Source of the DNA: a virus
Length of the DNA: 27,214 bases
Virus record (IMG/VR): IMGVR_UViG_3300047667_001116
Coordinates: 1 to 27,214 of that record
Reading direction: 5' to 3' (one strand)
Positions 1-5,964 of the stretch are shown piece by piece. The translations under genes were made by a program, and so were the position numbers. Below the pieces are notes generated by a model, which saw only the letters and a list, made by a program, of their open reading frames with translations, ran no database searches and had not been told where the DNA came from. Position 1 is the stretch's first letter. Each line of letters starts with the position of its first letter.

Positions 1-16
1 GTCAAATGGATCACCA
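1..16 (+). repeat. 16-bp direct repeat, copy 1 (copy 2 at 341-356)
   Basis: The first 16 bases of the window (beginning GTCAAATGGATCACC) are repeated exactly at 341-356. In copy 2 the sequence directly follows an ATGAGAACAAGTA start region. This suggests that another member of the same mini-ORF array begins just upstream of the window. Confidence 0.8.
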
Positions 17-19
17 AAG

Positions 20-199
20 ATGAGAACGCGAAAACAAATGGCTACTTGTAACATGCAGTTTGAAATAGATCAAATTTCAAATAGAGTATGGCTTCAAGTC
101 TCAGAAAATGTCAGATGGCAAGTTGCGTCTCGATCATCATTAAGTAAAGTTATCGGTCAAATATTGGAAGTCAAATATGAGAACAATGAGAGCAAGTAG
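20..199 (+). CDS. Tetrapeptide-periodic small protein, array member 1
   Basis: A 59-residue ORF that begins MRTRKQM and ends YENNESK. From about residue 19 a hydrophobic residue falls at every fourth position (I19, V23, V27, V31, V35), usually preceded by Q, R or N, as in QISNRVWLQV. The same pattern recurs in several neighbours. The ORF overlaps the next one by 23 bases, in a segment that supplies both its stop and the next start. No enzyme motif, signal peptide or membrane span is visible. Short XXQV-type repeat proteins occur, from memory, in other tailed-phage genomes with no assigned function. Coding status rests on the shared periodicity and on tiling with its neighbours. Confidence 0.55.
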   Translation: MRTRKQMATCNMQFEIDQISNRVWLQVSENVRWQVASRSSLSKVIGQILEVKYENNESK

Positions 200-341
200 T
201 GCAAGTAATGGAAGACCAAAGATGAGAACAAGTAGTCAAATCTATGGCCAAGTCGGGAGCGATATCTGGAGCAATATCTGGAACCAAGTCTGGAGCAATA
301 TCTGCCGCCAAATCAGGCAGGAGTTAAATGAGAACAAGTAG
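177..341 (+). CDS. Tetrapeptide-periodic small protein, array member 2
   Basis: A 54-residue ORF. It could start at ATG 177 or at the in-frame ATG 222, where the sequence reads MRTSSQI, nearly the start of member 3. Residues 22-50 carry a strict four-residue period of hydrophobics (I22, V26, I30, I34, V38, I42, I46, L50) with N/Q before many of them. Four W residues sit directly after these positions or one step on. It overlaps member 1 by 23 bases and member 3 by 14 bases, so translation could pass from one to the next by coupling. Function is unknown. Confidence 0.5.
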   Translation: MRTMRASSASNGRPKMRTSSQIYGQVGSDIWSNIWNQVWSNICRQIRQELNENK

Positions 342-347
342 TCAAAT
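222..347 (+). repeat. 20-bp direct repeat at 222-241 and 328-347 (start-codon module)
   Basis: The 20-mer beginning ATGAGAACAAGTAGTC occurs exactly at 222-241 and 328-347. In the second copy it contains both the start of member 3 and the TAG stop of member 2. A degenerate copy lies at 177-199 and overlaps the stop of member 1. The repeat therefore acts as a stop/start junction module. Confidence 0.85.
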
Positions 348-516
348 GGATCACCACTATTCGGAGCGAGGTGTAACAGTTGAAGTTTCGAACCGAATTT
401 GTGATGCAGTTATGGCTTTAGTCATGGACCCAGTCTTATTTCAAGTCAATTATCAAGTCATGCTTCAAGTCAGGGATGAAAACCCGGTAGGGCTTACCGC
501 GAACTTTAATTTATAA
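328..516 (+). CDS. Tetrapeptide-periodic small protein, array member 3
   Basis: A 62-residue ORF beginning MRTSSQM. Its middle has eight consecutive hydrophobic residues spaced exactly four apart, from EVSNRI through LQVRDE, with V in almost every case. The protein changes character after RDE and ends in NFNL. Its last codons lie in a 36-bp block that is repeated upstream of the NadR-like gene. The TAA stop overlaps the ATG of the next tiny ORF (TAATG). No known domain is recognised. An exact four-residue period does not match a canonical heptad coiled coil. Confidence 0.55.
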   Translation: MRTSSQMDHHYSERGVTVEVSNRICDAVMALVMDPVLFQVNYQVMLQVRDENPVGLTANFNL

Positions 517-543
517 TGAAATTAACTAAACATTCAGAAGTAA
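508..543 (+). repeat. 36-bp direct repeat, copy 1 (copy 2 at 971-1006)
   Basis: The 36 bases from 508 match 971-1006 with a single difference: G at 518 against A at 981. Copy 2 forms the -10 box and leader of the NadR-like gene. Copy 1 keeps the TATAAT (512-517) but has no recognisable -35 hexamer 17 bp upstream. The single change gives copy 1 an ATG (516-518) that copy 2 lacks. Confidence 0.9.
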
Positions 544-587
544 TATGGCGCAATACAATACAGAATCAAATCAGGGAAGAAAGATGA
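516..587 (+). CDS. Tiny ORF, array member 4
   Basis: A 23-residue ORF (starting MKLTKHSEV, ending NQIREER) that begins in the TAATG overlap with member 3 and ends in an ATGATGA overlap with member 5. It contains one short XXQI-type unit (QNQIREE). Its start codon exists only because this copy of the 36-bp repeat has G where the other copy has A. It may be a remnant or a leader peptide. Coding is uncertain. Confidence 0.25.
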   Translation: MKLTKHSEVIWRNTIQNQIREER

Positions 588-649
588 TGAAAACAATTCA
601 CCGAGTTATTACTGTTGTCTTCGCCGATCAAATCTCAAACCAAGGATAA
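584..649 (+). CDS. Tiny ORF, array member 5
   Basis: A 21-residue ORF (MMKTIHRV to DQISNQG). It begins with the KTIHR motif also found near the start of member 7, encoded by the 17-bp repeat 588-604/798-814. The DQISNQ segment matches the style of the repeat proteins, but it stops early, as if truncated after one repeat. It overlaps member 4 by four bases. It may be a broken copy rather than a functional gene. Confidence 0.25.
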   Translation: MMKTIHRVITVVFADQISNQG

Positions 650-814
650 GCTATATGAAGACAAGTATTCAATTCACTGACCGAGCCTGTAGACAAGTCC
701 ACAGTCAAGTCATGACCCGAGTCAAGTCCCGAGTCTGGAACCGATTTTGGATCCAACTCTGTCATGAAGTCATATCCCAAGTCCGGGATGAAAAAAGTGA
801 AAACAATTCACCGA
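588..814 (+). repeat. 17-bp direct repeat at 588-604 and 798-814
   Basis: The 17-mer TGAAAACAATTCACCGA is present exactly at both positions. In each case it encodes the KTIHR stretch near the start of an array ORF (members 5 and 7). It is a second kind of shared start module, alongside the MRTSSQ type. Confidence 0.85.
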
Positions 815-828
815 CTCTGTTTAATTGA
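655..828 (+). CDS. Tetrapeptide-periodic small protein, array member 6
   Basis: A 57-residue ORF. Residues 15-43 show the clearest repeat in the window: hydrophobics at 15, 19, 23, 27, 31, 35, 39 and 43 (V,V,V,V,F,L,V,V), most preceded by Q or R, as in RQVHSQVMTRV. At DNA level this is a 12-base period of the form CRAGTCNNN. The segment ends ISQVRDE, close to LQVRDE in member 3. It overlaps member 7 by 41 bases. No catalytic motif or transmembrane pattern is visible. Confidence 0.6.
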   Translation: MKTSIQFTDRACRQVHSQVMTRVKSRVWNRFWIQLCHEVISQVRDEKSENNSPTLFN

Positions 829-955
829 CTGCGACAATCAAGTATCGGTGCAAGTTTGCAATAAAGTTTCCGATGGAATATGGCTTAATTCGATACATAC
901 ACTCAATTTAACACATAAAATCCGGAATGAAATTTCTCATGAAAACTCTAGTTGA
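788..955 (+). CDS. Tetrapeptide-periodic small protein, array member 7
   Basis: A 55-residue ORF starting MKKVKTIHR. An in-frame ATG at 764 would add eight residues, but 788 gives the KTIHR start shared with member 5. Hydrophobics recur every four residues in NQVSVQVCNKVSDGI, then the register slips. The ORF ends a few bases past the start of the -35 box of the downstream promoter (952-957). It is the last member before the NadR-like gene. Confidence 0.5.
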   Translation: MKKVKTIHRLCLIDCDNQVSVQVCNKVSDGIWLNSIHTLNLTHKIRNEISHENSS

Positions 956-980
956 CTTGGGTCAAAATATAATTTATAAT
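952..980 (+). promoter_or_regulatory. Sigma70-type early promoter ahead of the NadR-like gene
   Basis: TTGACT (952-957), a 17-bp spacer, then a perfect TATAAT (975-980). The predicted start near 987 leaves a leader of about 30 bases before the ATG at 1018. The -10 region and leader lie in copy 2 of the 36-bp repeat. Confidence 0.8.
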
Positions 981-1006
981 AAAATTAACTAAACATTCAG
1001 AAGTAA
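971..1006 (+). repeat. 36-bp direct repeat, copy 2
   Basis: This copy differs at one base from 508-543. It provides the TATAAT and the untranslated leader of the NadR-like gene. The duplication links the mini-ORF array to this operon's promoter. Confidence 0.9.
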
Positions 1007-1017
1007 AGGATGGAAAG

Positions 1018-2073
1018 ATGTTTGAAGAACAAGGTATCGCAATCGGCAAGTTCATGCCCCTGCATAAAGGACATGAACATATGATCAAATTTGCAGCTGG
1101 GATGCTAGATACACTTCTAGTATTAGTTTCAGGCAGCGAAGATGATGAAATTCCTCTATCAGAACGATATGAATGGGTGAAAGAATTTGTCAGTCGCGAG
1201 CAGCTATTTAATGTTTGCGTGATACATCACACCGACAACTCACCCACACCGATCAACATCGATGAAGACGGAACTGTTCTGGATGAAGAATTCCAACAAT
1301 ATTGGGTAGATGAATTTATACGTGTTAGCAAATCAGCCACGCATGTAGTAAGTAGCGATTTGTACGGCAAAGTATTAGCTGAGCGAATGGGACTCGAATG
1401 GCTTCCAGTGGACCCGAATCGAAAAATTGTGCCTATCAGTGCAACTGCAATTCGCAAAGATCCTGTTAATAACTTTGAATACATTTCAGATTATGCCGCA
1501 TCATTCAAATCTTCTGCTCGTAAAAGAATTACAGTCGTTGGTGCAGAAAGTACTGGTAAAAGCACACTGACAAAGCTGCTTGCTAGAGAATTTAGTGGCT
1601 CGCTTTCGACTGAATACGGTCGAGTAATATCCGAAGCAAGAGGACTAAACCTATCAGGTCGTGATTTTGATGATATCTTTAGAGGTCAAATCGCCCAAGA
1701 TAAAGTCATTGAAAAGAATTCCGTAAGCCCGTTTATGTTTATAGATACCGAAGCATATACGACATATTTATTCGGTCAAATCTACCTCGGCAAGAACCTT
1801 GATTATATCTCTCAGTACGCAGAACAAGAAGATAAAATAGATCTTTACATTCTTATGAAATCTAATGTCGAATTCGTACAAGACGGAGGAAGGATTTTGG
1901 AAGAACAATCCCGACGCGATAAGTTCTTCGATGATATGAAAAGTTTTCTGGTTATGAACAACAAGAATTATGTAATTATCGACGAAGATAATCACAGGAA
2001 AAGATACAACCAAGCATCAAGAGCAGTTTTCAAAGAGCTCTATTATAATATGAAAGAATATGAAAATGATTAA
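1018..2073 (+). CDS. nadR: NadR-like bifunctional NMN adenylyltransferase / ribosylnicotinamide kinase
   Basis: A 351-residue protein with two domains. The N-terminal nucleotidyltransferase domain (about 1-165) has GKFMPLHKGH (HxGH at 16-19) and ISATAIR (140-146), the signature pair for joining NMN and ATP into NAD+. The C-terminal kinase domain (about 168-351) has a Walker A loop GAESTGKST (175-183) and a following EYGR, as in NadR ribosylnicotinamide kinases. It lacks the N-terminal DNA-binding domain of enterobacterial NadR, so a salvage role is likelier than repression. It follows a consensus promoter, with AAGGA upstream of the ATG. It overlaps the next gene by 14 bases. The function is inferred from family motifs and the assignment is strong. 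Confidence 0.92.
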   Translation: MFEEQGIAIGKFMPLHKGHEHMIKFAAGMLDTLLVLVSGSEDDEIPLSERYEWVKEFVSREQLFNVCVIHHTDNSPTPINIDEDGTVLDEEFQQYWVDEFIRVSKSATHVVSSDLYGKVLAERMGLEWLPVDPNRKIVPISATAIRKDPVNNFEYISDYAASFKSSARKRITVVGAESTGKSTLTKLLAREFSGSLSTEYGRVISEARGLNLSGRDFDDIFRGQIAQDKVIEKNSVSPFMFIDTEAYTTYLFGQIYLGKNLDYISQYAEQEDKIDLYILMKSNVEFVQDGGRILEEQSRRDKFFDDMKSFLVMNNKNYVIIDEDNHRKRYNQASRAVFKELYYNMKEYEND

Positions 2074-3079
2074 ATATATTACTAAACAACAATATATGAC
2101 TGAAAGAGATTTAGATAAAAAGGAGTTTGAAGACGGCATACTTTTTAATGTTGCCTGCGGAAACCGAGGGCTACCGTCCGTCATCAATTTCAAAGTATCA
2201 CGATTCGGTAAAAACCGGCGGTTTCCGAATCTAGGTCCTAAAGAAGATAAATTGGGCGTGAAAAAGTTGATCGAAAAATATAGAAATAATCTTCTTGGTC
2301 GCATCAGAAACGGCGAAGATATTGGATGTAAATTAAATCTCACCGCCAAGATAATCATATCAACCTGGTCAAAAAGGTTAAAAGATGGTAATACCGTGCC
2401 TATTACCTATGATGATCTTTCTAATTGGAGAAAAATGGGAATTCCTCACACTGAAGCGGGCATCAACACATATCTATATCCTGACGGCGATGCCGAATAT
2501 CTTTCTGGGTATATTCCAGATTTCGACAAGAAATACACGAGGAATGCCAAAGGAACTATTGAAGGATTTGATCAAACTGAAGAGGAAGTGCATGTTTCGT
2601 ATATTCGAAAATGCGAATTTAAAGAAAAAAATGGCCTGTCCGAATCTAAATTCGCAAAAGCTGTAAAAAATGGCTTGCCGGTAAAGAAAGATTATTTCAA
2701 GACTCCGTATGATAAACGCCACGGCGACGGTTATCCCGAACACTTATCAGACGAAGAAGTGCGCTCATATCTAAAAAACAAAACTCCATGTGAAAATACA
2801 CCATCATATCTCAAGCAAAAACATAGGATGACGCCATATGATTTTGACAAATCATGTAAGAATGGAGCATTTGAGATTGATGGCAATAAATCGGGTAAGA
2901 ACAAAAAATACATTCTCATCGATGAAAATAAAATCTACCGAGTGCTTGACAATCTGATTTTGAAATCACCCGACATCGACCCGGATTCGGAAATAGATCG
3001 GAAAATTGCTGAACTCAAGGAAACCCGGGAAATTGCTGAACTCGAGGAAAAACTTTATAAAATGAAACACGGGAGATAA
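2060..3079 (+). CDS. Unknown protein with repeated excisionase-like helix motifs
   Basis: A 339-residue basic protein coupled to nadR by a 14-base overlap. I do not recognise the family. Three segments look alike: DLSNWRKMGIP (119-129), KFAKAVKNGLPV (197-208) and DFDKSCKNGAF (261-271). Each is followed 20-30 residues later by an acidic helix (for example LSDEEVRSYL). This layout resembles the helix, G-[KL]-P wing and second helix of HTH_17/excisionase-type DNA-binding domains. The C-terminus (311-335) repeats the IAEL unit (KIAELK, EIAELEE) and is likely a coiled coil. DNA binding is an inference from this pattern only. A derivative of a homing-endonuclease DNA-binding region is another possibility. 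Confidence 0.75.
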   Translation: MKMIKYITKQQYMTERDLDKKEFEDGILFNVACGNRGLPSVINFKVSRFGKNRRFPNLGPKEDKLGVKKLIEKYRNNLLGRIRNGEDIGCKLNLTAKIIISTWSKRLKDGNTVPITYDDLSNWRKMGIPHTEAGINTYLYPDGDAEYLSGYIPDFDKKYTRNAKGTIEGFDQTEEEVHVSYIRKCEFKEKNGLSESKFAKAVKNGLPVKKDYFKTPYDKRHGDGYPEHLSDEEVRSYLKNKTPCENTPSYLKQKHRMTPYDFDKSCKNGAFEIDGNKSGKNKKYILIDENKIYRVLDNLILKSPDIDPDSEIDRKIAELKETREIAELEEKLYKMKHGR

Positions 3080-3081
3080 GA

Positions 3082-3507
3082 ATGATCAAGTATAAAGCAG
3101 GATATCTATTGACGGTCAGTTCATGGGAAAATGATACTGATAATAAAGCAACTAAGCAAATCCGCTATACAGATAAAGCAGAACTTAAGTCGGCGGTCGA
3201 GTTCTGTAAACTTTTTACCAAATCTCATCATGATGGTACTGGGTTTATTGGAAACTTCTATGATGTAAATGAACACGAAGAAAGATTAATTCAAGATATC
3301 TTCTATGAGTTTCATTTAAAGAATAAAGAATTTCTTGGCGAAGATTCGAGTGACAAAACTTTAATCAGTGATTGGTGCATGGATTCAGGATATAATTTTG
3401 GACTAACTGGCGGTGATTTCCACACTCGTGTATGTGACGGCATCAAGGTCGAGTATTTCAAAGAAGATGTACAATGCGAAGATATAACAAAGGAGTTTAT
3501 ACAATGA
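3082..3507 (+). CDS. Hypothetical phage protein
   Basis: A 141-residue acidic protein with GGGAG at a good distance before the ATG, starting two bases after the previous stop. No known domain is recognised. It is rich in D/E and aromatic residues, has no membrane segment, and looks like a soluble alpha/beta protein. Its stop overlaps the next start (ATGA), so the two are probably translated together. Confidence 0.75.
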   Translation: MIKYKAGYLLTVSSWENDTDNKATKQIRYTDKAELKSAVEFCKLFTKSHHDGTGFIGNFYDVNEHEERLIQDIFYEFHLKNKEFLGEDSSDKTLISDWCMDSGYNFGLTGGDFHTRVCDGIKVEYFKEDVQCEDITKEFIQ

Positions 3508-3704
3508 AAAATAAATCTGATATACGAGCAGTAACAAAACACTCGACACAAGGCGACATCGCTCTTAGAATGATGGATCTGAAAGAAGAAGATATTTTTA
3601 CTCTCAAGGAACCGGACGGAACTGTAGTAGGCAAATTTAAAGCCACCGGAAGTCCATATTTTAATAAAGACAATGTCGCGACAATTATGTGCGATGCTGT
3701 ATAA
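3504..3704 (+). CDS. Small hypothetical protein
   Basis: A 66-residue protein. ATG 3504 was chosen because AAGGAG lies about 8 bases upstream and the ATGA overlap with the preceding gene is typical of this genome. An in-frame ATG at 3474 lies inside the previous gene and has no ribosome binding site. The centre (FTLKEPDGTVVGKFKATG) looks like a short beta-hairpin. Function is unknown. A late-promoter box overlaps its final codons. Confidence 0.7.
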   Translation: MKNKSDIRAVTKHSTQGDIALRMMDLKEEDIFTLKEPDGTVVGKFKATGSPYFNKDNVATIMCDAV

Positions 3705-3707
3705 ATA
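3700..3707 (+). promoter_or_regulatory. T4-type late promoter box TATAAATA
   Basis: An exact TATAAATA 52 bases before the NadM-Nudix gene, at the edge of a short gap. This octamer is the T4 late-promoter consensus, and the coactivator gp33 is encoded in the window. Confidence 0.55.
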
Positions 3708-3711
3708 TAAC

Positions 3712-3748
3712 TAGAGGCGAAAACCTCTATAACATAATTAGCTAGAGG
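3712..3748 (+). promoter_or_regulatory. Competing hairpins that can mask the NadM-Nudix ribosome binding site
   Basis: TAGAGG occurs at 3712-3717 and again at 3743-3748, where it is part of the Shine-Dalgarno sequence TAGAGGAG. Between them CCTCTA (3724-3729) is complementary to both copies. Pairing with the first copy (6-base loop) frees the ribosome site. Pairing with the second (13-base loop) covers it. The sequence shows the mutually exclusive pairings. A switch function is inference. Confidence 0.45.
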
Positions 3749-3758
3749 AGTTTTAGCA

Positions 3759-4799
3759 ATGACTAAAGAATTTAACACGCTCGTGTTTTGCGGCAGATTT
3801 CAGCCTTTCCATAACGGACACAAGGCAGTAATTGAAAAAGCACTTGAGAATGCAGAGAAAGTAGTGATCGTAATTGGATCATCCTTTCAACCACACACTC
3901 CAAAAAATCCCCTTACATTTAGCGAACGAAGGCTTATAATCCAGGCAGAATTTCCAGAAGAAACCGGTGTTGCTAAACACTATCATCGCCATCCTCGGAT
4001 TGAAATTGTCGGTGTTCCCGATTATCCATATGATGATAATGCTTGGGTAAGCGCAGTCCAAAACGCAGTAGCTTCAGTAAACATACATTCACCAAAGACT
4101 GGTCTCATTGGACACTCGAAAGACAGTAGTTCATATTACTTGAAAATCTTTCCTGATTGGAGGAATCACGTCGAAGTAGATAATGTTGGCGGCATCAATG
4201 CAACAGACATCAGAGAAAGTGCTTACGAAAAGGGCTACTTCAGCGACGAAAATATGCCCGCGGATGCTCTGGCTACTCTCAAGAAAACTCTAAGCCCGTT
4301 TGTTTGGAATGATCTGAGACAAGAATTCCGTGAGGTTGCGGCGTATAAAAAGGCTTGGGAAGCAGCGCCATTTGCTCCAACATTTGTAACCACAGATGCT
4401 GTTCTTACTCAGTCTGGTTACCTTCTGCTCATCAAGCGCGGAAACTTTCCATATAAAGGTTGCTGGGCATTGCCAGGCGGATATCTCGAACCGAATATCT
4501 CAATTGAAGATAACATGATCAAAGAATTGCATGAAGAAACTTGCGTTAGGCTTCCTAAAAAGATATTGAAGGGGTTTATCAGGCGGCGTGATGTATTCGA
4601 CCATCCAGAACGAGATCCTCGTGGTCGGACTATTACTCACGGCTTCTACATTGATCTCGGCTTTCCCGACGAGAAATTGCCGAAAGTCAAAGGCGGCGAC
4701 GATGCTGTGCATGCCGAGTGGGTTCCTCTAAGTGAAATTAGAACCGATAATATGGCGTTCGACCATTACTCTATAATCAAAAGATTCATCAACATCTAA
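3759..4799 (+). CDS. Bifunctional NMN adenylyltransferase / Nudix hydrolase (NadM-Nudix, NatV type)
   Basis: A 346-residue fusion. The N-terminal domain (1-180) has GRFQPFHNGH (HxGH 18-21) and INATDIR (146-152), typical of archaeal-type NadM enzymes making NAD+ from NMN and ATP. The C-terminal Nudix domain (about 205-346) has WALPGGYLEP and the box end KELHEET (255-261). The fusion matches Synechocystis slr0787 and the KVP40 NatV type, where the Nudix part acts on ADP-ribose. The box deviates from GX5EX7REUXEEXGU: I for the first E, K for R and C for G, though the metal-binding E-x-x-E-E is kept. It has a strong TAGAGGAG ribosome site inside competing hairpins. Confidence 0.93.
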   Translation: MTKEFNTLVFCGRFQPFHNGHKAVIEKALENAEKVVIVIGSSFQPHTPKNPLTFSERRLIIQAEFPEETGVAKHYHRHPRIEIVGVPDYPYDDNAWVSAVQNAVASVNIHSPKTGLIGHSKDSSSYYLKIFPDWRNHVEVDNVGGINATDIRESAYEKGYFSDENMPADALATLKKTLSPFVWNDLRQEFREVAAYKKAWEAAPFAPTFVTTDAVLTQSGYLLLIKRGNFPYKGCWALPGGYLEPNISIEDNMIKELHEETCVRLPKKILKGFIRRRDVFDHPERDPRGRTITHGFYIDLGFPDEKLPKVKGGDDAVHAEWVPLSEIRTDNMAFDHYSIIKRFINI

Positions 4800-4802
4800 G
4801 GG

Positions 4803-4831
4803 TTGACAAACATAGACTAATAGATTATAGT
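4803..4831 (+). promoter_or_regulatory. Sigma70-type early promoter
   Basis: TTGACA (4803-4808), a 17-bp spacer and TATAGT (4826-4831). The predicted start near 4838 leaves only about 14 bases before the ATG at 4852, a very short leader that holds just the AAGGA site. Confidence 0.75.
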
Positions 4832-4851
4832 AATAAAAAAGGATGGATGAA

Positions 4852-5073
4852 ATGACAAATGAAATGATTTTTACAATATACTTTACTGGCATTATGTCAA
4901 TCGCATTGGGGCTTGGCGCTTGGTGCTCCCTTTCTACATATGATGTATTAGAAGAATACGGATTTCCTGTGTTTCTGCTCACTTTGCTTTGGCCTATTAT
5001 GCTACCGCTGGGCATGCTCTTTGGAGCTGGATATTGGGCAGGACCTAAACTATACGCTGCATTTATAGAATAA
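4852..5073 (+). CDS. Small two-span membrane protein
   Basis: A 73-residue protein starting MTNEMIF. ATG 4852 is preferred over the in-frame ATG 4843 because AAGGA (4839-4843) is well spaced only from 4852. Two hydrophobic segments (about 4-27 and 40-64, the second with FLLTLLWPIMLPLGMLF) predict two membrane helices with a short acidic loop. It has its own early promoter. A role in altering the host envelope early in infection is possible but not shown. No family is recognised. Confidence 0.7.
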   Translation: MTNEMIFTIYFTGIMSIALGLGAWCSLSTYDVLEEYGFPVFLLTLLWPIMLPLGMLFGAGYWAGPKLYAAFIE

Positions 5074-5084
5074 GGAAGCAGATA

Positions 5085-5390
5085 ATGAACATAACTGATT
5101 TTAAAATAAACGATATGGTGCAACAAAAAGAAACCGCGCACGGCGCATTTTCACTAGGCAAGTTCAATGGTGTAGTTGTTGGGTTTACAGTTAATTCATT
5201 TGGTGAGCCAATTTTGTCGGTAGACATGACGGTCCGTCGGCTTAACGGTACTACGGCGGCAACAATGGTAGCAGAAGGTTATGCACCAGTTGATTTTACC
5301 TTTGGTGTTTTTTGGCACCGCATCTCATCGATACACCCCAGCAATGTCGTGCCGTTTCATGATGTTACCAATTTGATAGAGGACAGTTAG
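5085..5390 (+). CDS. Hypothetical protein
   Basis: A 101-residue protein with AAGGAAG before the ATG. It alternates V, G and polar residues (GVVVGFTVNSFGEPILSV), suggesting a small beta-rich fold. No known domain is recognised. Together with the next gene it has visibly higher GC than the flanking genes, which may indicate separate acquisition. The next ATG follows its stop directly. Confidence 0.7.
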   Translation: MNITDFKINDMVQQKETAHGAFSLGKFNGVVVGFTVNSFGEPILSVDMTVRRLNGTTAATMVAEGYAPVDFTFGVFWHRISSIHPSNVVPFHDVTNLIEDS

Positions 5391-5582
5391 ATGTCAGACC
5401 GAAGAGATGCCAAGTCTGGAACCTACTGGCGTGTCGCGTGGTCGAAAGACTGGGATACGGCAGTGCCGTGGTCAATGTCAGGTGTAGCCATGCCGTATAT
5501 TGGCTCAAGGACTGAGTTAAACGGCGTTGGCATGACCGTGTTTGGCCCGCTTGCTGTGATCCATGTAACATTAACCCTCTAA
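5391..5582 (+). CDS. Small hypothetical protein
   Basis: A 63-residue protein whose ATG directly follows the preceding TAG stop, with AGAGGA upstream. It is rich in W, G and V (VAWSKDWDTAVPWSMSGVAM) and has a hydrophobic C-terminus (VFGPLAVIHVTLTL) that is too short and polar to call a membrane span. No family is recognised. Base composition is GC-richer than most neighbours. Confidence 0.6.
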   Translation: MSDRRDAKSGTYWRVAWSKDWDTAVPWSMSGVAMPYIGSRTELNGVGMTVFGPLAVIHVTLTL

Positions 5583-5593
5583 GGAGCTGAATT

Positions 5594-5812
5594 ATGGAAC
5601 TTTATGAGATATATTTTAAAGCCAAGGCTATAATGGAATCTACAGAGCTCGGTTGGGAAGATAAGTATGATCTGATCTTCTCTAAAGAAATCAGTGAACG
5701 GGTTTACGACTTGAAGACAGGTTCGGGTGTTTGGTATGATCCAGATACCACTTATCAAGAAGACACGGAAGCTTATTTTCGGCAATTTAAAGAATATGTA
5801 GAAGCGCTATGA
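5594..5812 (+). CDS. Small hypothetical protein
   Basis: A 72-residue acidic, aromatic-rich, probably helical protein (MELYEIYFKAKAIME, YFRQFKEYVEAL). AAGGAG lies before the ATG. Its stop overlaps the next start (ATGA). No family is recognised. Confidence 0.65.
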   Translation: MELYEIYFKAKAIMESTELGWEDKYDLIFSKEISERVYDLKTGSGVWYDPDTTYQEDTEAYFRQFKEYVEAL

Positions 5813-5964
5813 TTGAAAAGATAATGATATCTTTGGGTTTCTGGAGTAAATCGTGCCCAGGCGTTCAATGGCAATGTGCGGACTGTCACTGTGAAATGGA
5901 AAGTGACGAAGACCCAGAAGATATCTTTTGTGGATCTTGTCTTTATGAAAGGAATTTAAAATGA
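5809..5964 (+). CDS. Small putative zinc-binding protein
   Basis: A 51-residue ORF linked to both neighbours by ATGA-type overlaps. Six cysteines and one histidine are arranged as C16, C23-x2-C26-H-C28 and C41-x2-C44. The C-x2-C knuckles at 23-26 and 41-44, separated by an acidic loop, fit a small zinc ribbon. Such phage mini-proteins often bind host proteins or nucleic acid, but no role can be assigned here. Confidence 0.6.
   Translation: MIEKIMISLGFWSKSCPGVQWQCADCHCEMESDEDPEDIFCGSCLYERNLK

Noticed and set aside
1-955. CRISPR array or iteron-type origin from the repeated CAAGTC-like motifs
   Set aside because: Repeats are short, irregular and largely in 12-base codon register within ORFs. 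No constant repeat/spacer pattern is present.
1227-2358. Minus-strand ORFs opposite nadR and the following gene
   Set aside because: No ribosome sites or recognisable domains, and they mirror the codon structure of well-supported + strand genes. The same applies to other minus-strand ORFs across the window.
2385-2666. Alternative + strand ORF inside the 2060 gene
   Set aside because: Fully contained in a longer ORF with better codon character, with no ribosome site.
3110-3140. Promoter from TTGACG in the 3082 gene
   Set aside because: No -10 hexamer at 16-18 bp. Lies inside a gene.
3712-3748. NAD+-sensing riboswitch ahead of NadM-Nudix
   Set aside because: The leader is too short and lacks the conserved NAD+-I or NAD+-II motifs. 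Only the competing hairpins are supported.
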